A stretch of 64,000 nucleotides of DNA, taken from contig JANOQJ010000093.1 of NCBI GenBank assembly GCA_031414805.1, positions 52,939-116,938 of the forward strand. The letters run 5' to 3'. The position numbers and the translations under genes are program-made. Below the pieces are notes generated by a model. It saw only the letters and a program-made list of their open reading frames with translations, searched no databases and was not told the DNA's origin. The DNA comes from JAAFIW01 sp031414805 (GTDB lineage Bacteria > Pseudomonadota > Gammaproteobacteria > Burkholderiales > Burkholderiaceae_C). Shown here one piece after another: positions 19,333 through 28,321 of this stretch (position 1 is the stretch's first letter; every line of letters begins with the position of its first letter).

Positions 19333-19438
19333 GTTGAACTCCGTTTGTTTAAATCAAATAATCATGAATTTGTAGAGGTGCAATGTCTACGTTACGGTTT
19401 GCACATTTTCTAAAGTATTGGCATGCAGATGTAAATTA

Positions 19439-19651
19439 TCATTCACGCCAAATAAAGCCTTTGCCCTTGCATGAGTTGCAAGTTTTTACTCCATTGCACT
19501 TCGGACAAATTGTCTTAGCCCCCATCAAATAACCTAGGCCCAACGTAATAACGCCTGCCCCATGATCAGTCACATTTCCACTGCCTGAGCATTTGATACA
19601 TATTCTTTCTCCCTTACAGGTCGAGCAAGTATATTTTTTTGGTTTTGGCAT
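19439..19651 (-). CDS. 70-residue DnaJ-type zinc-finger protein
   Basis: From ATG 19651 (GGAA 8 bases upstream) the product has KKYTCSTCKGERICIKCSGS near the N-terminus and KTICPKCNGVKTCNSCKGKG near the C-terminus, four CxxC pairs with Gly after most of them, separated by a short hydrophobic LGLGYLMGA. This is the cysteine-rich module of DnaJ as a free-standing protein. It is adjacent to the 52-residue relative and to the J-domain gene, all on one strand. A frame extending to 19687 adds 12 residues without family support. Confidence 0.75.
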   Translation of the reverse strand: MPKPKKYTCSTCKGERICIKCSGSGNVTDHGAGVITLGLGYLMGAKTICPKCNGVKTCNSCKGKGFIWRE

Positions 19652-19679
19652 TGTGCTATTCCGAATTAATGATTCGAAT

Positions 19680-19895
19680 TTAATCAAAATCTGTTATCTC
19701 AATTTCGTGGTTTGCGCCTCCAGTTAAGGCTTTAGCCAGATCAATCGCGTCAGATAAAGATGATCCGGATCCAGCTTTGCCGTTATAGCCACCGAAGATA
19801 CCTGCGTCATAGTTATACAGAGTCTTATCGCTTTGGTTATAAATATAATACTTATAACCATTTGATGATTTGACTCGGATTCTTTTCTTAGACAT
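19680..19895 (-). CDS. Small hypothetical protein of AT-rich island
   Basis: 71 residues, rich in Ser, Tyr, Gly and Asp (KSSNGYKYYIYNQSDKTLYN), with a Gly/Ser patch (GGYNGKAGSGSSLSDAIDLA). No signal peptide or membrane helix. A GAAAGA stretch lies about 8 bases upstream of the ATG. No family recognised. It is the first gene of the apparent five-gene block on the minus strand. The C-terminus EIEITDFD is acidic. Confidence 0.5.
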   Translation of the reverse strand: MSKKRIRVKSSNGYKYYIYNQSDKTLYNYDAGIFGGYNGKAGSGSSLSDAIDLAKALTGGANHEIEITDFD

Positions 19896-20060
19896 TGAAA
19901 ATCTTTCAGGTTAAAAATTAATCGACGATGCAAATAAATAAATGTTTTTATTGCTTCCAAGTCTTAGGGGACACTCTTGATATAGCCCGAAGTTATCGCC
20001 TCTAAAGCGCTACTAAATGTGTCACTTGTGTCAATCAACCGCATCCGTCAAACTGTCAGC

Positions 20061-21647
20061 ATGGATGAGGGAGTGTTTTCGATAGACGTTGGCACCAACA
20101 CGGTGTCCGGACTCGGTGGCTGCGTTCGCTTGCGGCATCACCAGGCGGGGGCGTTTCTGGCTGCTTTGGTTGAGCGCCTGGGTGGTGGCACCGAGCGGCA
20201 GCTTTGCGCAGTGGGGTTTGTGGCTTTGTGGCGCACCGTGGACGGGCCGACCAAGGTGGTGGGTGAGCCAGACCGGACGGCTATGCGGCGGGTGCTGCGG
20301 GCTGTGAAGGATGGGTTGCTGGCTTTGGGTTGCACCAGCCGGGTGATGAATGCGCAGCGCCATGACACGGTGGGGCCTTGGTGGTTGGTGGTGGGCGCTG
20401 AGGAGCGGTGGCAGGTGGTGGACAGCCGCACAGGTGCGCCACATGCGCGGCGGGAGGCTGCGGACAGCGGTGGCGGCGACGATGGCGATTTACATACGCT
20501 GCCAGACGCCAATTCCCCCAGCAAAGGTGAATCGCCACCGTTTCCCCGCTTGTGCGTTCAGCGAACGCCTGCGGCTGCGCTTGGCGTGGTGGCGGCGGTG
20601 ATGATTGCCGACGATTTGGCACGGCAGGCGCAATATGGCGACGCGGTGGCACATCTGGCCAGCCACCAGCAGGCGCTGGGCTTGTCTGCCGAAGCCCGCG
20701 CGGTGTTTGCGGTACGGCAGGTGCGCTGGTTGCGGCGCAGCGGATTGCGCGCTGAGGCCCAAGCCGTGATGCTGGCCGTAGCGCCTTCGGTTCGCAAGGC
20801 GCATCCGCAAGTGCGGGGCTTACTCACCGCAGAGTTTGCGTTGCAGACCGCGCGACTGACTTATGACGAGAACCCGACGGGCAACGCGCCCAAGATCAAC
20901 TTCGAGCGCCTGGGCCAGCAGATTGGCCAGGCGGGTTCGGCGCAGTTGCTGTGGGAGGTGTGCAACCTGCAGGCGCTGGCGTGCCGCCGCAAGTTGCAAG
21001 CGCTGCTGGCGCGCGAGGTGCCTGCGCAAGCGGCCACCCTGCTGCGCGTGGCGCAGCAGGCTACAGATTGCTTTGAAGCGGCGTTTTTCTGGCTGACGCT
21101 GGCGGGTGATGCCTACCACCTGCAGGCGGTGCTGGTGAATTACGCGTATCACCTGCAATGGCCGCTGTCGCACCAGCTCAACCATGTGGCGCTGGTCAGC
21201 ACGCCAGACCAGATTGCGCATGTGGTGGAGGCTTGGCGACTGAGCCAGGCGGTGATTGAAAAGTTTGACCTGCCCGAAGACAGCGCTTGGGACTACATCA
21301 TGCTGGCCGATTTGTGGCTGGGCCAGCCGCAGGTGCGCGCTGTGATTCGCAGCGACTGGCGGCTGTGGCCGGGTAACCGCTCGCCCGCCGTTGCCGCGTT
21401 TTATGCGCGCGGGGTGGAGCTGGCGCGCCAGACTGGCGATGCGCGCCAGCAGGCCCTGGCGCTAGACCGCAGCGCAGCGTTTCATAAAGACAACGGCGAC
21501 TCTGAACTTGCGCAGCATGCACTACGGGAACTGGATGGCATGCGCCAGGCAGATGCGGAACTGGCGGCGCAGTTGTGCAAGGAAAAGCTGTGGACGCAAC
21601 GCAACGCAACGCAACGCAACGCAACGCAACGCAACGCAAAAAACTGA
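20061..21647 (+). CDS. wHTH/TPR-like regulator with repeat-encoded tail
   Basis: 528 residues from ATG 20061; a GTG at 20019 would add 14. The first 115 residues resemble a winged-helix DNA-binding domain of the SARP/OmpR type (GGCVRLRHHQAGAFLAALVE, then AMRRVLRAVKDGLLALG). Residues about 165-500 are helical with TPR-like spacing (for example QAQYGDAVAHLASHQQALGL, and DARQQALALDRSAAFHKDNG). No ATPase motif is present. The last 15 residues before KN are three exact TQRNA units encoded by nine ACGCA pentamers. Function unknown; transcription regulation is inference. It is separated from its neighbours and borders the AT-rich island. Confidence 0.6.
   Translation: MDEGVFSIDVGTNTVSGLGGCVRLRHHQAGAFLAALVERLGGGTERQLCAVGFVALWRTVDGPTKVVGEPDRTAMRRVLRAVKDGLLALGCTSRVMNAQRHDTVGPWWLVVGAEERWQVVDSRTGAPHARREAADSGGGDDGDLHTLPDANSPSKGESPPFPRLCVQRTPAAALGVVAAVMIADDLARQAQYGDAVAHLASHQQALGLSAEARAVFAVRQVRWLRRSGLRAEAQAVMLAVAPSVRKAHPQVRGLLTAEFALQTARLTYDENPTGNAPKINFERLGQQIGQAGSAQLLWEVCNLQALACRRKLQALLAREVPAQAATLLRVAQQATDCFEAAFFWLTLAGDAYHLQAVLVNYAYHLQWPLSHQLNHVALVSTPDQIAHVVEAWRLSQAVIEKFDLPEDSAWDYIMLADLWLGQPQVRAVIRSDWRLWPGNRSPAVAAFYARGVELARQTGDARQQALALDRSAAFHKDNGDSELAQHALRELDGMRQADAELAAQLCKEKLWTQRNATQRNATQRNAKN
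21594..21638 (+). repeat. ACGCA pentanucleotide repeat, nine units
   Basis: Nine perfect tandem ACGCA units at the 3' end of the coding sequence. Five-base units change frame when a unit is lost or gained. Confidence 0.95.
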
Positions 21648-21676
21648 AATAGGTTTGGGGCGATTACAAGCTTAAT

Positions 21677-21719
21677 CGCTACTATTTTTGTAGCTGCTTG
21701 AGCAGGATTTATAAGGGCT
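21677..21719 (+). repeat. Dispersed palindromic repeat, copy 10
   Basis: GTAGCTGCTTGAGCAGGATT then TATAAGGGCTA. Intergenic, between the convergent ends of the wHTH/TPR gene and the TonB receptor. Confidence 0.9.
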
Positions 21720-21809
21720 AATCTGGATTTTGGCCTCACACTGGCCACTACGCCGATTGTGCGTCACGCCTTTCCTAGCGCGTACTGCGTTTTCCTGTTT
21801 GCCGACTCA

Positions 21810-23915
21810 TCACAAGGGCGCCGCAACCCAAACCGTCAGCTTGCGCCGCTCGCCCTGCCACACGTTGTCGGCACCACTCAAGCTGCGCACGTAGCGTCTG
21901 TCCAGCGCGTTGTCCACGCGCAAGCCCCAGCGCAGGGCATCGGGCGTCTCACTTGGCGCAGGCGCTTCCCAGCGCACGCCCAACACGGTGTAGCCCCCGG
22001 CGCGAAAGCTGGCTTTTGAGTCACCTGCCAAACCACTGGCACCTTGCAGTTGCAGTGCCCATTGGCCGCTGCTGTTGCGGGTGCTGGCGGTGACTGCGCC
22101 AAACCGGGTGGGCACACCGACCACGTGGCTACCTTGAGTGCCGGTGGGGCTTTGCACCCGCACGTGTTGCTGGGTGAAGCTGCCTTTGAGTCGGTGGCGT
22201 GCGTAGGCCAGGCTACCCGATGCGGTGACGCCGGTTGAGCGGTTGGTGCCTGTGAGCACAAACGCATCAGGGTCTACCGGGTCGCGTGCGGGCAGGTTGG
22301 TCTGGCGCAGGTCGAAGGCTTGCAGGGCTAGCTCACCGCTAGGGGAATCTGGCGCGCTACCACGCCAGTTTTGTTGCCAGCCCAGCTCCCATTGCATGCC
22401 CTGGCTGGGCGGCAGGTAGGCTCCACCGCGAAAGGTGCCACGGTTGGGCTGGAATGATTCGGCCCGGCTGAGCCACCAGCGCTGGGTAGGCACTGGCTTG
22501 TAGCTGATGCCCACGGAGGCGGTGTTGTTGGCGGAATCGGCAACACGCCGTGTGCTGCCGTTGGCGCTGGCACCGCTGTCTATGGCCAACCACGAGCGCC
22601 GCAGGCCGGTACGCAATTCCCAGTTACCCACGCTCAAAACGCTAGCCGCGCCTAAGCCGCGCTCGCGGTACGACTCAAACGCAAAGCGGGGGCTCAGAGC
22701 CAGCGTTGCCAGGTTGGCGGGGAATACGGGGTCAACCAGGTTCAAGGTGAAGCCGCCAATGTTTTGCGGGCCGGCAAATGCGCGTTGCTGGTGGTGGTGG
22801 TCATAAGCCATCGTCCAGCTGTGCTTTGCTTTGCCCAGCGCGTGCTGACCGTTGATGCGCAAACCGGCGTCGCGCTGGGCGTTGCGCTCGTCGATCAGGC
22901 GGTAGTAGCCACGCAATTGGGTGGCGTTGCGCGGGTCAAAAAAGCCCAGCAAAGTTTCGCGGCGGGTGGATTCGACGCGCTGCCAGTGCAGCTTCAGCGT
23001 GGTGCTGTCCGTGATGTCTTGCCGCAAATACAGCGCTTGGCGGCGGTAGTGGCGTTGGGCATCGGCGCGGTTGTCCACATACGGTTGATCCAGCCAGAAT
23101 TTGCCACCTGCGTAAGCGGTGCCAAATGGAAAAGGCATGGCGTTGCCGTGGTATTCCAAATCCAGCCGCAGATCGCCCGTTGTCCACGGCAGCTTGCTTG
23201 ACAACAGCAAGGCGCTGCGGCTGTCCGTCACACGCTCCACTGTTTTTTCATTGCTAAGGGTGCTGGCTACGGCACGCACCTGGAACACGCCAGGGTGCCA
23301 CTCCGCATCAAAGCTCAAGCCCAGGCCGCCATTTGAACTGGCGGTGGCTTGCAAGCGCTGGAACGGCCTGCCTGTTGGCGTTTTGCTGATGTACTGAATA
23401 GCACCGCCAGGGCTGCCCGCACCCAGCAACGTGGCATCGTGGCCTTGCAAGACTTGCACCTGCGCCACGGTGGCCGGGTTGCGGGCAAAGCGCCAGGCAA
23501 TGTCGGCATGGCCATTCAAGTAAGCCCGCGAACCTTGCAGTTGCTGGTTAGCCTGGTTGCTTTGGGTAAAGCCGCGCAGGCCGATGCCTGAAGACAAACC
23601 CAAGGAGTTATTGGCATCCCAGTGCGCCAGGCCTGAGTCGACAAGCAATTCGTCAAGCCGCGCGGTGCCGCCAGGCGAGTCTTCAAGGTTCAACGTGACG
23701 ACCCGGCCGATGGCCGCGGGTGAATCGTTCAGGCTGTTTGGGCTCTCTGGCGTCGTTGTGGCGCGCACAGTGATTTCTTGCAACATGGCCCTGGCCTTTG
23801 CAGGCTGAGCCACCTGCGTGGTTTCTTGGGCAATTTGGGAAAAGACCGAGGGGCTGTTGCACAGCGCAGGCAGGGCTGCAAGTGCATGAAAAAGGCGCAG
23901 TTTGGCTGTCGTCAT
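21810..23915 (-). CDS. TonB-dependent outer-membrane receptor (siderophore type)
   Basis: 701 residues. A signal peptide precedes the plug (start MTTAKLRLFHALAALPAL). The plug contains LSSGIGLRGFTQSNQANQQL, QVLQGHDATLLGAGSPGGAI and the typical QYISKTP end; the barrel runs to a C-terminal aromatic-ended strand RKLTVWVAAPL. The plug motif (VLQGHDATLLGAGSPGG) is that of ferric-siderophore receptors of the FhuA/FpvA group. It imports a ligand across the outer membrane with TonB-ExbBD energy. A TonB-box-like stretch lies near residues 48-55 (LQEITVRA). The gene stands alone; no Fur box was confirmed in the 227-base upstream gap. Confidence 0.88.
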   Translation of the reverse strand: MTTAKLRLFHALAALPALCNSPSVFSQIAQETTQVAQPAKARAMLQEITVRATTTPESPNSLNDSPAAIGRVVTLNLEDSPGGTARLDELLVDSGLAHWDANNSLGLSSGIGLRGFTQSNQANQQLQGSRAYLNGHADIAWRFARNPATVAQVQVLQGHDATLLGAGSPGGAIQYISKTPTGRPFQRLQATASSNGGLGLSFDAEWHPGVFQVRAVASTLSNEKTVERVTDSRSALLLSSKLPWTTGDLRLDLEYHGNAMPFPFGTAYAGGKFWLDQPYVDNRADAQRHYRRQALYLRQDITDSTTLKLHWQRVESTRRETLLGFFDPRNATQLRGYYRLIDERNAQRDAGLRINGQHALGKAKHSWTMAYDHHHQQRAFAGPQNIGGFTLNLVDPVFPANLATLALSPRFAFESYRERGLGAASVLSVGNWELRTGLRRSWLAIDSGASANGSTRRVADSANNTASVGISYKPVPTQRWWLSRAESFQPNRGTFRGGAYLPPSQGMQWELGWQQNWRGSAPDSPSGELALQAFDLRQTNLPARDPVDPDAFVLTGTNRSTGVTASGSLAYARHRLKGSFTQQHVRVQSPTGTQGSHVVGVPTRFGAVTASTRNSSGQWALQLQGASGLAGDSKASFRAGGYTVLGVRWEAPAPSETPDALRWGLRVDNALDRRYVRSLSGADNVWQGERRKLTVWVAAPL

Positions 23916-24064
23916 CGTGTTCCACCCTGAATGTTGTCGCGATCAACGACTTTGTTTTAATTAGTCATAAAGTTTGCCACTCGAGACGTCAAAGGTCAAA
24001 CCTCAGCAAGGTTTCGCAAGCCGTGAGCGTTGTAATTTTTGAAATTTTGAGCCCAATCGACCTC

Positions 24065-24110
24065 TAGCCCAAGTGAATGCTGCTCAACCAGCTATTAAAA
24101 GCATAGTAAA
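24065..24110 (-). repeat. Dispersed palindromic repeat, copy 11
   Basis: AGCCCAAGTGAATGCTGCTC then AACCAGCTATTAAAA in split form. It lies in the divergent gap between the TonB receptor and the sensor kinase, so it could influence both promoters. Confidence 0.85.
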
Positions 24111-24142
24111 ACTGCTTCTGTTTACCGTTCTACACTGCCCCC

Positions 24143-26701
24143 ATGTCTGGCCCTGAATCCCTGCTCCCTGATTCCCTGGCGAAAGCCCATGCTTTTCGCG
24201 GCTGGCGCAGCTGGTGGCGCAAGCAAAGTGCGCCCTCGCAAGACCGGTTTGCCATGCTGGCGCCGCTGGCGGCCGTGGTGTTGTTTCTCGCGGCGATTGC
24301 GTCGGCCTTTTGGTACTTGCGCAACGAGGAAACGCAGCGTGAGCAGGAAGCGGTGAAGCGCGATGTGGAATATGCACAGCAGCGGGTTCGGTTGCGGCTG
24401 CTGGAGCGTCAGGAGCAGTTGATGCGGCTGGCGCGCGATGCGTCAAACAAAGACATTGACTTTGAAGAGTTCATGGGCCGCGCCGAATCGCTGGTGAGTC
24501 AATACCCTGAGCTGCACACCATCAGCTGGATCGACGATCGCCGCCGCATCATGGCCAGCTACGGCGCGCCGAGCGTGAGCCCCCTGCAAGCGCGCGTGGC
24601 CGGGCAGGTGCTCGGTGTGGGCGATACCGAGAGCATCTACAGCCTGTCGCGCGACTTGCAGCAGCCGGTGTATTCGCAACCCGTGCCGGGGCCTGACAAC
24701 ACGGGCTTGCTGCAACTGCACATTCCCTTTTCCATTCAAGGCAAGTTTGCCGGCGTGATATTGGGCGAGTACTCCATGGACGGGCTCATGCGCTACGCCG
24801 TGCCGTCTGAAGTGGCGGCCAAATACGCCGTGGCCTTGCTGGACGCCAAGAGTCAGGTGCTGGCGGGGCAGACCGTGCCGCCGCGCAACCCGGCGACACA
24901 ACTTTTGCCGTGGGTGGAGCCCATGAATGAATACGAAGTACCCGTGTCCCCAGTGGGTAACGGGTTGGTGCTGCGCGCCCAGGGGTACCGCACCTCGCAG
25001 GGCGTGGTGGGCAGCGCACTGTTTTGGCTGGTGGGGGCTCTGAGCGTGCTGACGGTGTGGATGCTGGTGGGCAACTGGCGGCACACGCGGCGGCGCATGG
25101 CCACGCAGCAAGCCCTGGTGTCGGAGACCAACTTTCGCCGCGCGATGGAAAACTCCATGCTCACCGGTATGCGCGCGATGGACATGCAGGGGCGCATCAC
25201 CTATGTGAATGCAGCGTTTTGCCAGATGACCGGCTGGACGGAAGCCGAGCTGGTAGGCCGCACCCCGCCGTTTCCCTACTGGCCCGAGGGCGACCGCGAC
25301 GCGCTGAGCGCCAAACTGGAAGGCCAATTGAAGGGGCGCGATGCGAGCCAGGGCGGCTCACAAGTGCGCGTCAAGCGCAAAGACAACAGCCACTTTGATG
25401 CGCGGCTGTATATGTCGCCACTGATTGATGCGGTGGGCAAGCAAACTGGCTGGGTGACATCCATGACCGACATCACCGAGCCCAACCGCATTCGCGAGCA
25501 GCTGTCGGCATCGTATGAGCGCTTCACCACCGTGCTGGAGGCGCTTGACGCCGCGGTGTCAGTAGCCCCGCTGGGCAGCGAGGAGCTGCTGTTTGCCAAC
25601 AAGCTGTACCGCTTGTGGTTTGGCACGCAAACCTCAGGGCATTTGAAAATGGTGGCACAAGCCGGCATGCCGCAGCAAACCCCCAGCGACGAATCGCTGG
25701 ACGAGGTGGACTCGTTTGTGGGCCTGCCCACCGGCGCACTGACGACCGCGCAGTCGGGCAATGCCGAGATTTTCGTCACCGAGCTGGGCAAATGGATCGA
25801 AGTGCGCTCCCGCTACCTGAATTGGGTGGACGGGCGGCTGGCGCAAATGGTGATTGCCACCGACATCACACCCCGGCGCGTGGCAGAGGAGCAATCTGCC
25901 GCGCAGGCCGAGCGGGCGCAGTCGGCCAGCCGCCTGATCACCATGGGCGAGATGGCCTCCAGCGTGGCGCACGAGCTGAACCAGCCGCTGACCGCCATCA
26001 ACAACTATTGCAATGGCATGGTTTCGCGCATCAAGTCCAAACAAATCACCGATGACGACTTGCTGATGGCCCTGGAAAAAACCGCCCACCAGGCCCAGCG
26101 TGCGGGCCAGATCATTCAGCGCATTCGCAGCTTTGTGAAGCGCAGCGAGCCCAACCGCGCCAGCGCCGAGGTGCCCGGCATCGTGGCCGAGGCGCTGGAG
26201 CTGGCCGAAATCGAGCTGCGGCGGCGCAATGTGCGGCTGTCGCACTACGTTGCAGCGCGCCTGCCCCAGCTGGATGTGGACACCATCCTGATCGAACAGG
26301 TGCTAGTGAACTTGATGAAGAACGCTGCCGAGTCGATTGACCTGGCGCAGCGGCCGAGCGCCAACCGCAACGTGGAGCTGCGCGTTTTGCCCAAACAGAT
26401 GGACGGCCAGGCGGTGGTCGAGTTTTCAGTGCTGGACACCGGGCGTGGTTTGGCCCCGGAGGTGATGGAGCGGTTGTATGAAGCGTTTTTCTCCACCAAG
26501 GCCGAAGGCATGGGCATTGGCCTGAACCTGTGCCGCACCATTGTGGAGTCGCACCAGGGGCGGATGCACGCGGAGAACATCTACAATGCCGCGCAGGTGG
26601 TTGGGTGCCGTTTTTCCTTCTGGATTCCGGTGTCTGACGCTACAAAATCCATAGCCCCGGTTGAAGCGGATGCCGAGAAACCCATCGGCGCCACCCCGTA
26701 A
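24143..26701 (+). CDS. Membrane sensor histidine kinase with PAS domain (DctS-like)
   Basis: 852 residues. Two membrane helices (about 37-59 and 290-312) enclose a periplasmic sensor domain of about 230 residues. A PAS domain follows (about 330-440, RAMDMQGRITYVNAAFCQMT), then a second PAS-like region (about 460-590), the phosphoacceptor MGEMASSVAHELNQPLTAIN, an N-box LMKNAAESI, and G-boxes DTGRGLAPE and GMGIGLNLC. The organisation matches DctS-type sensors of C4-dicarboxylates, but the ligand is not determined by sequence. The response-regulator gene starts 34 bases downstream on the same strand. The long reverse-strand frame at 24443-25327 is a GC-rich shadow. Confidence 0.93.
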   Translation: MSGPESLLPDSLAKAHAFRGWRSWWRKQSAPSQDRFAMLAPLAAVVLFLAAIASAFWYLRNEETQREQEAVKRDVEYAQQRVRLRLLERQEQLMRLARDASNKDIDFEEFMGRAESLVSQYPELHTISWIDDRRRIMASYGAPSVSPLQARVAGQVLGVGDTESIYSLSRDLQQPVYSQPVPGPDNTGLLQLHIPFSIQGKFAGVILGEYSMDGLMRYAVPSEVAAKYAVALLDAKSQVLAGQTVPPRNPATQLLPWVEPMNEYEVPVSPVGNGLVLRAQGYRTSQGVVGSALFWLVGALSVLTVWMLVGNWRHTRRRMATQQALVSETNFRRAMENSMLTGMRAMDMQGRITYVNAAFCQMTGWTEAELVGRTPPFPYWPEGDRDALSAKLEGQLKGRDASQGGSQVRVKRKDNSHFDARLYMSPLIDAVGKQTGWVTSMTDITEPNRIREQLSASYERFTTVLEALDAAVSVAPLGSEELLFANKLYRLWFGTQTSGHLKMVAQAGMPQQTPSDESLDEVDSFVGLPTGALTTAQSGNAEIFVTELGKWIEVRSRYLNWVDGRLAQMVIATDITPRRVAEEQSAAQAERAQSASRLITMGEMASSVAHELNQPLTAINNYCNGMVSRIKSKQITDDDLLMALEKTAHQAQRAGQIIQRIRSFVKRSEPNRASAEVPGIVAEALELAEIELRRRNVRLSHYVAARLPQLDVDTILIEQVLVNLMKNAAESIDLAQRPSANRNVELRVLPKQMDGQAVVEFSVLDTGRGLAPEVMERLYEAFFSTKAEGMGIGLNLCRTIVESHQGRMHAENIYNAAQVVGCRFSFWIPVSDATKSIAPVEADAEKPIGATP

Positions 26702-26735
26702 ATGCACTCTCAAAAGTCCTCTTGAAAGCACCCCC

Positions 26736-27362
26736 ATGAGCTTGATTCCCAAAAAAGGCACGATTTACGTGGTTGACGACGACGAAGCGGTGCGCGATTC
26801 GCTGCAGTGGTTGCTAGAAGGCAAAGACTACCGGGTGCGCTGCTTTGATTCAGCCGAGACGTTCTTGTCGCGCTACGACCCGCGCGAAGTGGCTTGCCTG
26901 ATCGTGGACATTCGCATGGGCGGCATGACCGGGCTGGACCTGCAGGACAAGCTGATCGAGCGCAAGTCGCCACTGCCCATCGTGTTCATCACCGGCCACG
27001 GTGACGTGCCCATGGCCGTAGACACCATGAAAAAAGGCGCGATGGACTTCATCCAGAAGCCGTTCAAGGAAGAGCAATTGGTGGCCGTGGTGGAGCGCAT
27101 GCTGGAGCACGCCAAAGCCGCTTTTTCAGACCACCAAAGCGCAGCCAGCCGCGACGCGCTGCTGGCCAAACTCACCGGCCGCGAAGCGCAAGTGCTGGAG
27201 CGCATCGTGGCGGGCCGTTTGAACAAGCAGATTGCCGACGACCTGGGCATCAGCATCAAAACGGTGGAGGCGCACCGCGCCAACATCATGGAAAAACTCA
27301 ACGCCAACACCGTGGCCGACCTGCTGAAGATTGCGCTAGGGCAAAACGCGCCCAAGGCTTGA
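26736..27362 (+). CDS. FixJ/DctR-type response regulator
   Basis: 208 residues from ATG 26736. The receiver domain has the acidic pair in VDDDEA, phosphoacceptor Asp in VDIRMGGMTGLD, Thr in FITGHGDVPM and Lys in IQKPF. The C-terminal LuxR-type helix-turn-helix is clear (LTGREAQVLERIVAGRLNKQ, then SIKTVEAHRANIMEKL). It is the expected partner of the kinase upstream. In homologous systems the pair controls a TRAP or Dct transporter; none lies in the window, so the target is open. Confidence 0.93.
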   Translation: MSLIPKKGTIYVVDDDEAVRDSLQWLLEGKDYRVRCFDSAETFLSRYDPREVACLIVDIRMGGMTGLDLQDKLIERKSPLPIVFITGHGDVPMAVDTMKKGAMDFIQKPFKEEQLVAVVERMLEHAKAAFSDHQSAASRDALLAKLTGREAQVLERIVAGRLNKQIADDLGISIKTVEAHRANIMEKLNANTVADLLKIALGQNAPKA

Positions 27363-27379
27363 TTCATGTAGATTTGAGT

Positions 27380-27427
27380 TGCTATTTAATTAATAGCTGC
27401 TTGAGCAGTATCTATAAGGGCTGTAAG
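27380..27427 (+). repeat. Dispersed palindromic repeat, copy 12
   Basis: ATAGCTGCTTGAGCAGTATC then TATAAGGGCTGTAAG, a full-length copy between the response regulator and folD. It ends 22 bases before the folD start. Confidence 0.95.
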
Positions 27428-27448
27428 CACTTTTCATCATAAAACGCC

Positions 27449-28315
27449 ATGACAGCCCAACTAATCGACGGAATCGCCCTCTCCCAGCAACTGCGCGCAG
27501 GCGTGGCCCAACGCGCTGCTGTCTTGAAGCACAAAGGCGTTACGCCCGGCTTGGCGGTGCTGCTGGTGGGCGAGAACCCGGCCAGCCAGGTGTACGTGCG
27601 CAACAAAGCCAAAGCCTGCCAGGACAACGGCCTGCACTCGGTTCTGGAGCAGCACCCAGCGAGCTTGTCAGAGGCGGACCTGCTCGCCCGCGTGGCTGCG
27701 CTGAACGCTGACCCCGCCATCCACGGCATCCTGGTGCAGCTGCCGTTGCCTGCGCACATTGATTCGCAAAAAGTGATTGAAGCGATTTCGCCCGCCAAAG
27801 ATGTGGACGGTTTTCACATCGCGAGCGCCGGGGCCTTGATGACCGGCATGCCAGGGTTTTGGCCATGCACGCCGTATGGCTGCATGAAGATGCTGGAATC
27901 CATCGGCTACGAGCTCAAAGGCAAGCATGCGGTGGTGATTGGCCGCAGCAACATTGTGGGCAAACCCATGGCGCTGATGCTGTTGCAACAAAACGCTACC
28001 GTCACCATATGCCACAGCGCCACCGCCGATCTGAAAGCCATGACCTTGCAAGCTGATGTGATCGTGGCAGCCGTGGGCAAGCGCAACGTGCTCACCGCAG
28101 ACATGGTCAAACCCGGCGCCGTAGTGATCGATGTGGGCATGAACCGCAACGAAGAAGGCAAGCTGTGTGGCGATGTGGACTTTGCAGGCGTGCGCGAAGT
28201 GGCAGGCTGGATTACCCCCGTTCCCGGTGGGGTGGGGCCGATGACCATCACCATGCTGCTGGTCAACACCCTTGAAGCGGCAGAACTTGAAGTTGCCAAG
28301 CGCGCCGCCAACTAA
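27449..28315 (+). CDS. folD: Bifunctional methylenetetrahydrofolate dehydrogenase/cyclohydrolase
   Basis: 288 residues, the usual length. Family motifs are visible: PGLAVLLVGENPASQVYVRN with the catalytic YxxxK (Tyr of QVYVRNKAKAC), DGFHIASAGALMTG, the NADP-binding GRSNIVGKPMALML, and the C-terminal PVPGGVGPMTITML. It interconverts 5,10-methylene-, methenyl- and 10-formyl-tetrahydrofolate in one-carbon metabolism. The palindromic repeat is directly upstream, leaving little room for a promoter of its own, so transcription may come from within or beyond the repeat. The M3 peptidase gene starts 6 bases after its stop, probably one operon. Confidence 0.97.
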   Translation: MTAQLIDGIALSQQLRAGVAQRAAVLKHKGVTPGLAVLLVGENPASQVYVRNKAKACQDNGLHSVLEQHPASLSEADLLARVAALNADPAIHGILVQLPLPAHIDSQKVIEAISPAKDVDGFHIASAGALMTGMPGFWPCTPYGCMKMLESIGYELKGKHAVVIGRSNIVGKPMALMLLQQNATVTICHSATADLKAMTLQADVIVAAVGKRNVLTADMVKPGAVVIDVGMNRNEEGKLCGDVDFAGVREVAGWITPVPGGVGPMTITMLLVNTLEAAELEVAKRAAN

Positions 28316-28321
28316 ACCACC

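Noticed and set aside
24443..25327. Long open frame on the minus strand opposite the sensor kinase
   Set aside because: A GC-rich antisense shadow with a His/Gly/Gln-rich, low-complexity translation; the plus-strand kinase accounts for the conservation.
27380..27427. Palindromic repeat as rho-independent terminator
   Set aside because: The stem is only five bases around TG with no T-run; other copies occur inside genes, so termination cannot be its general function.
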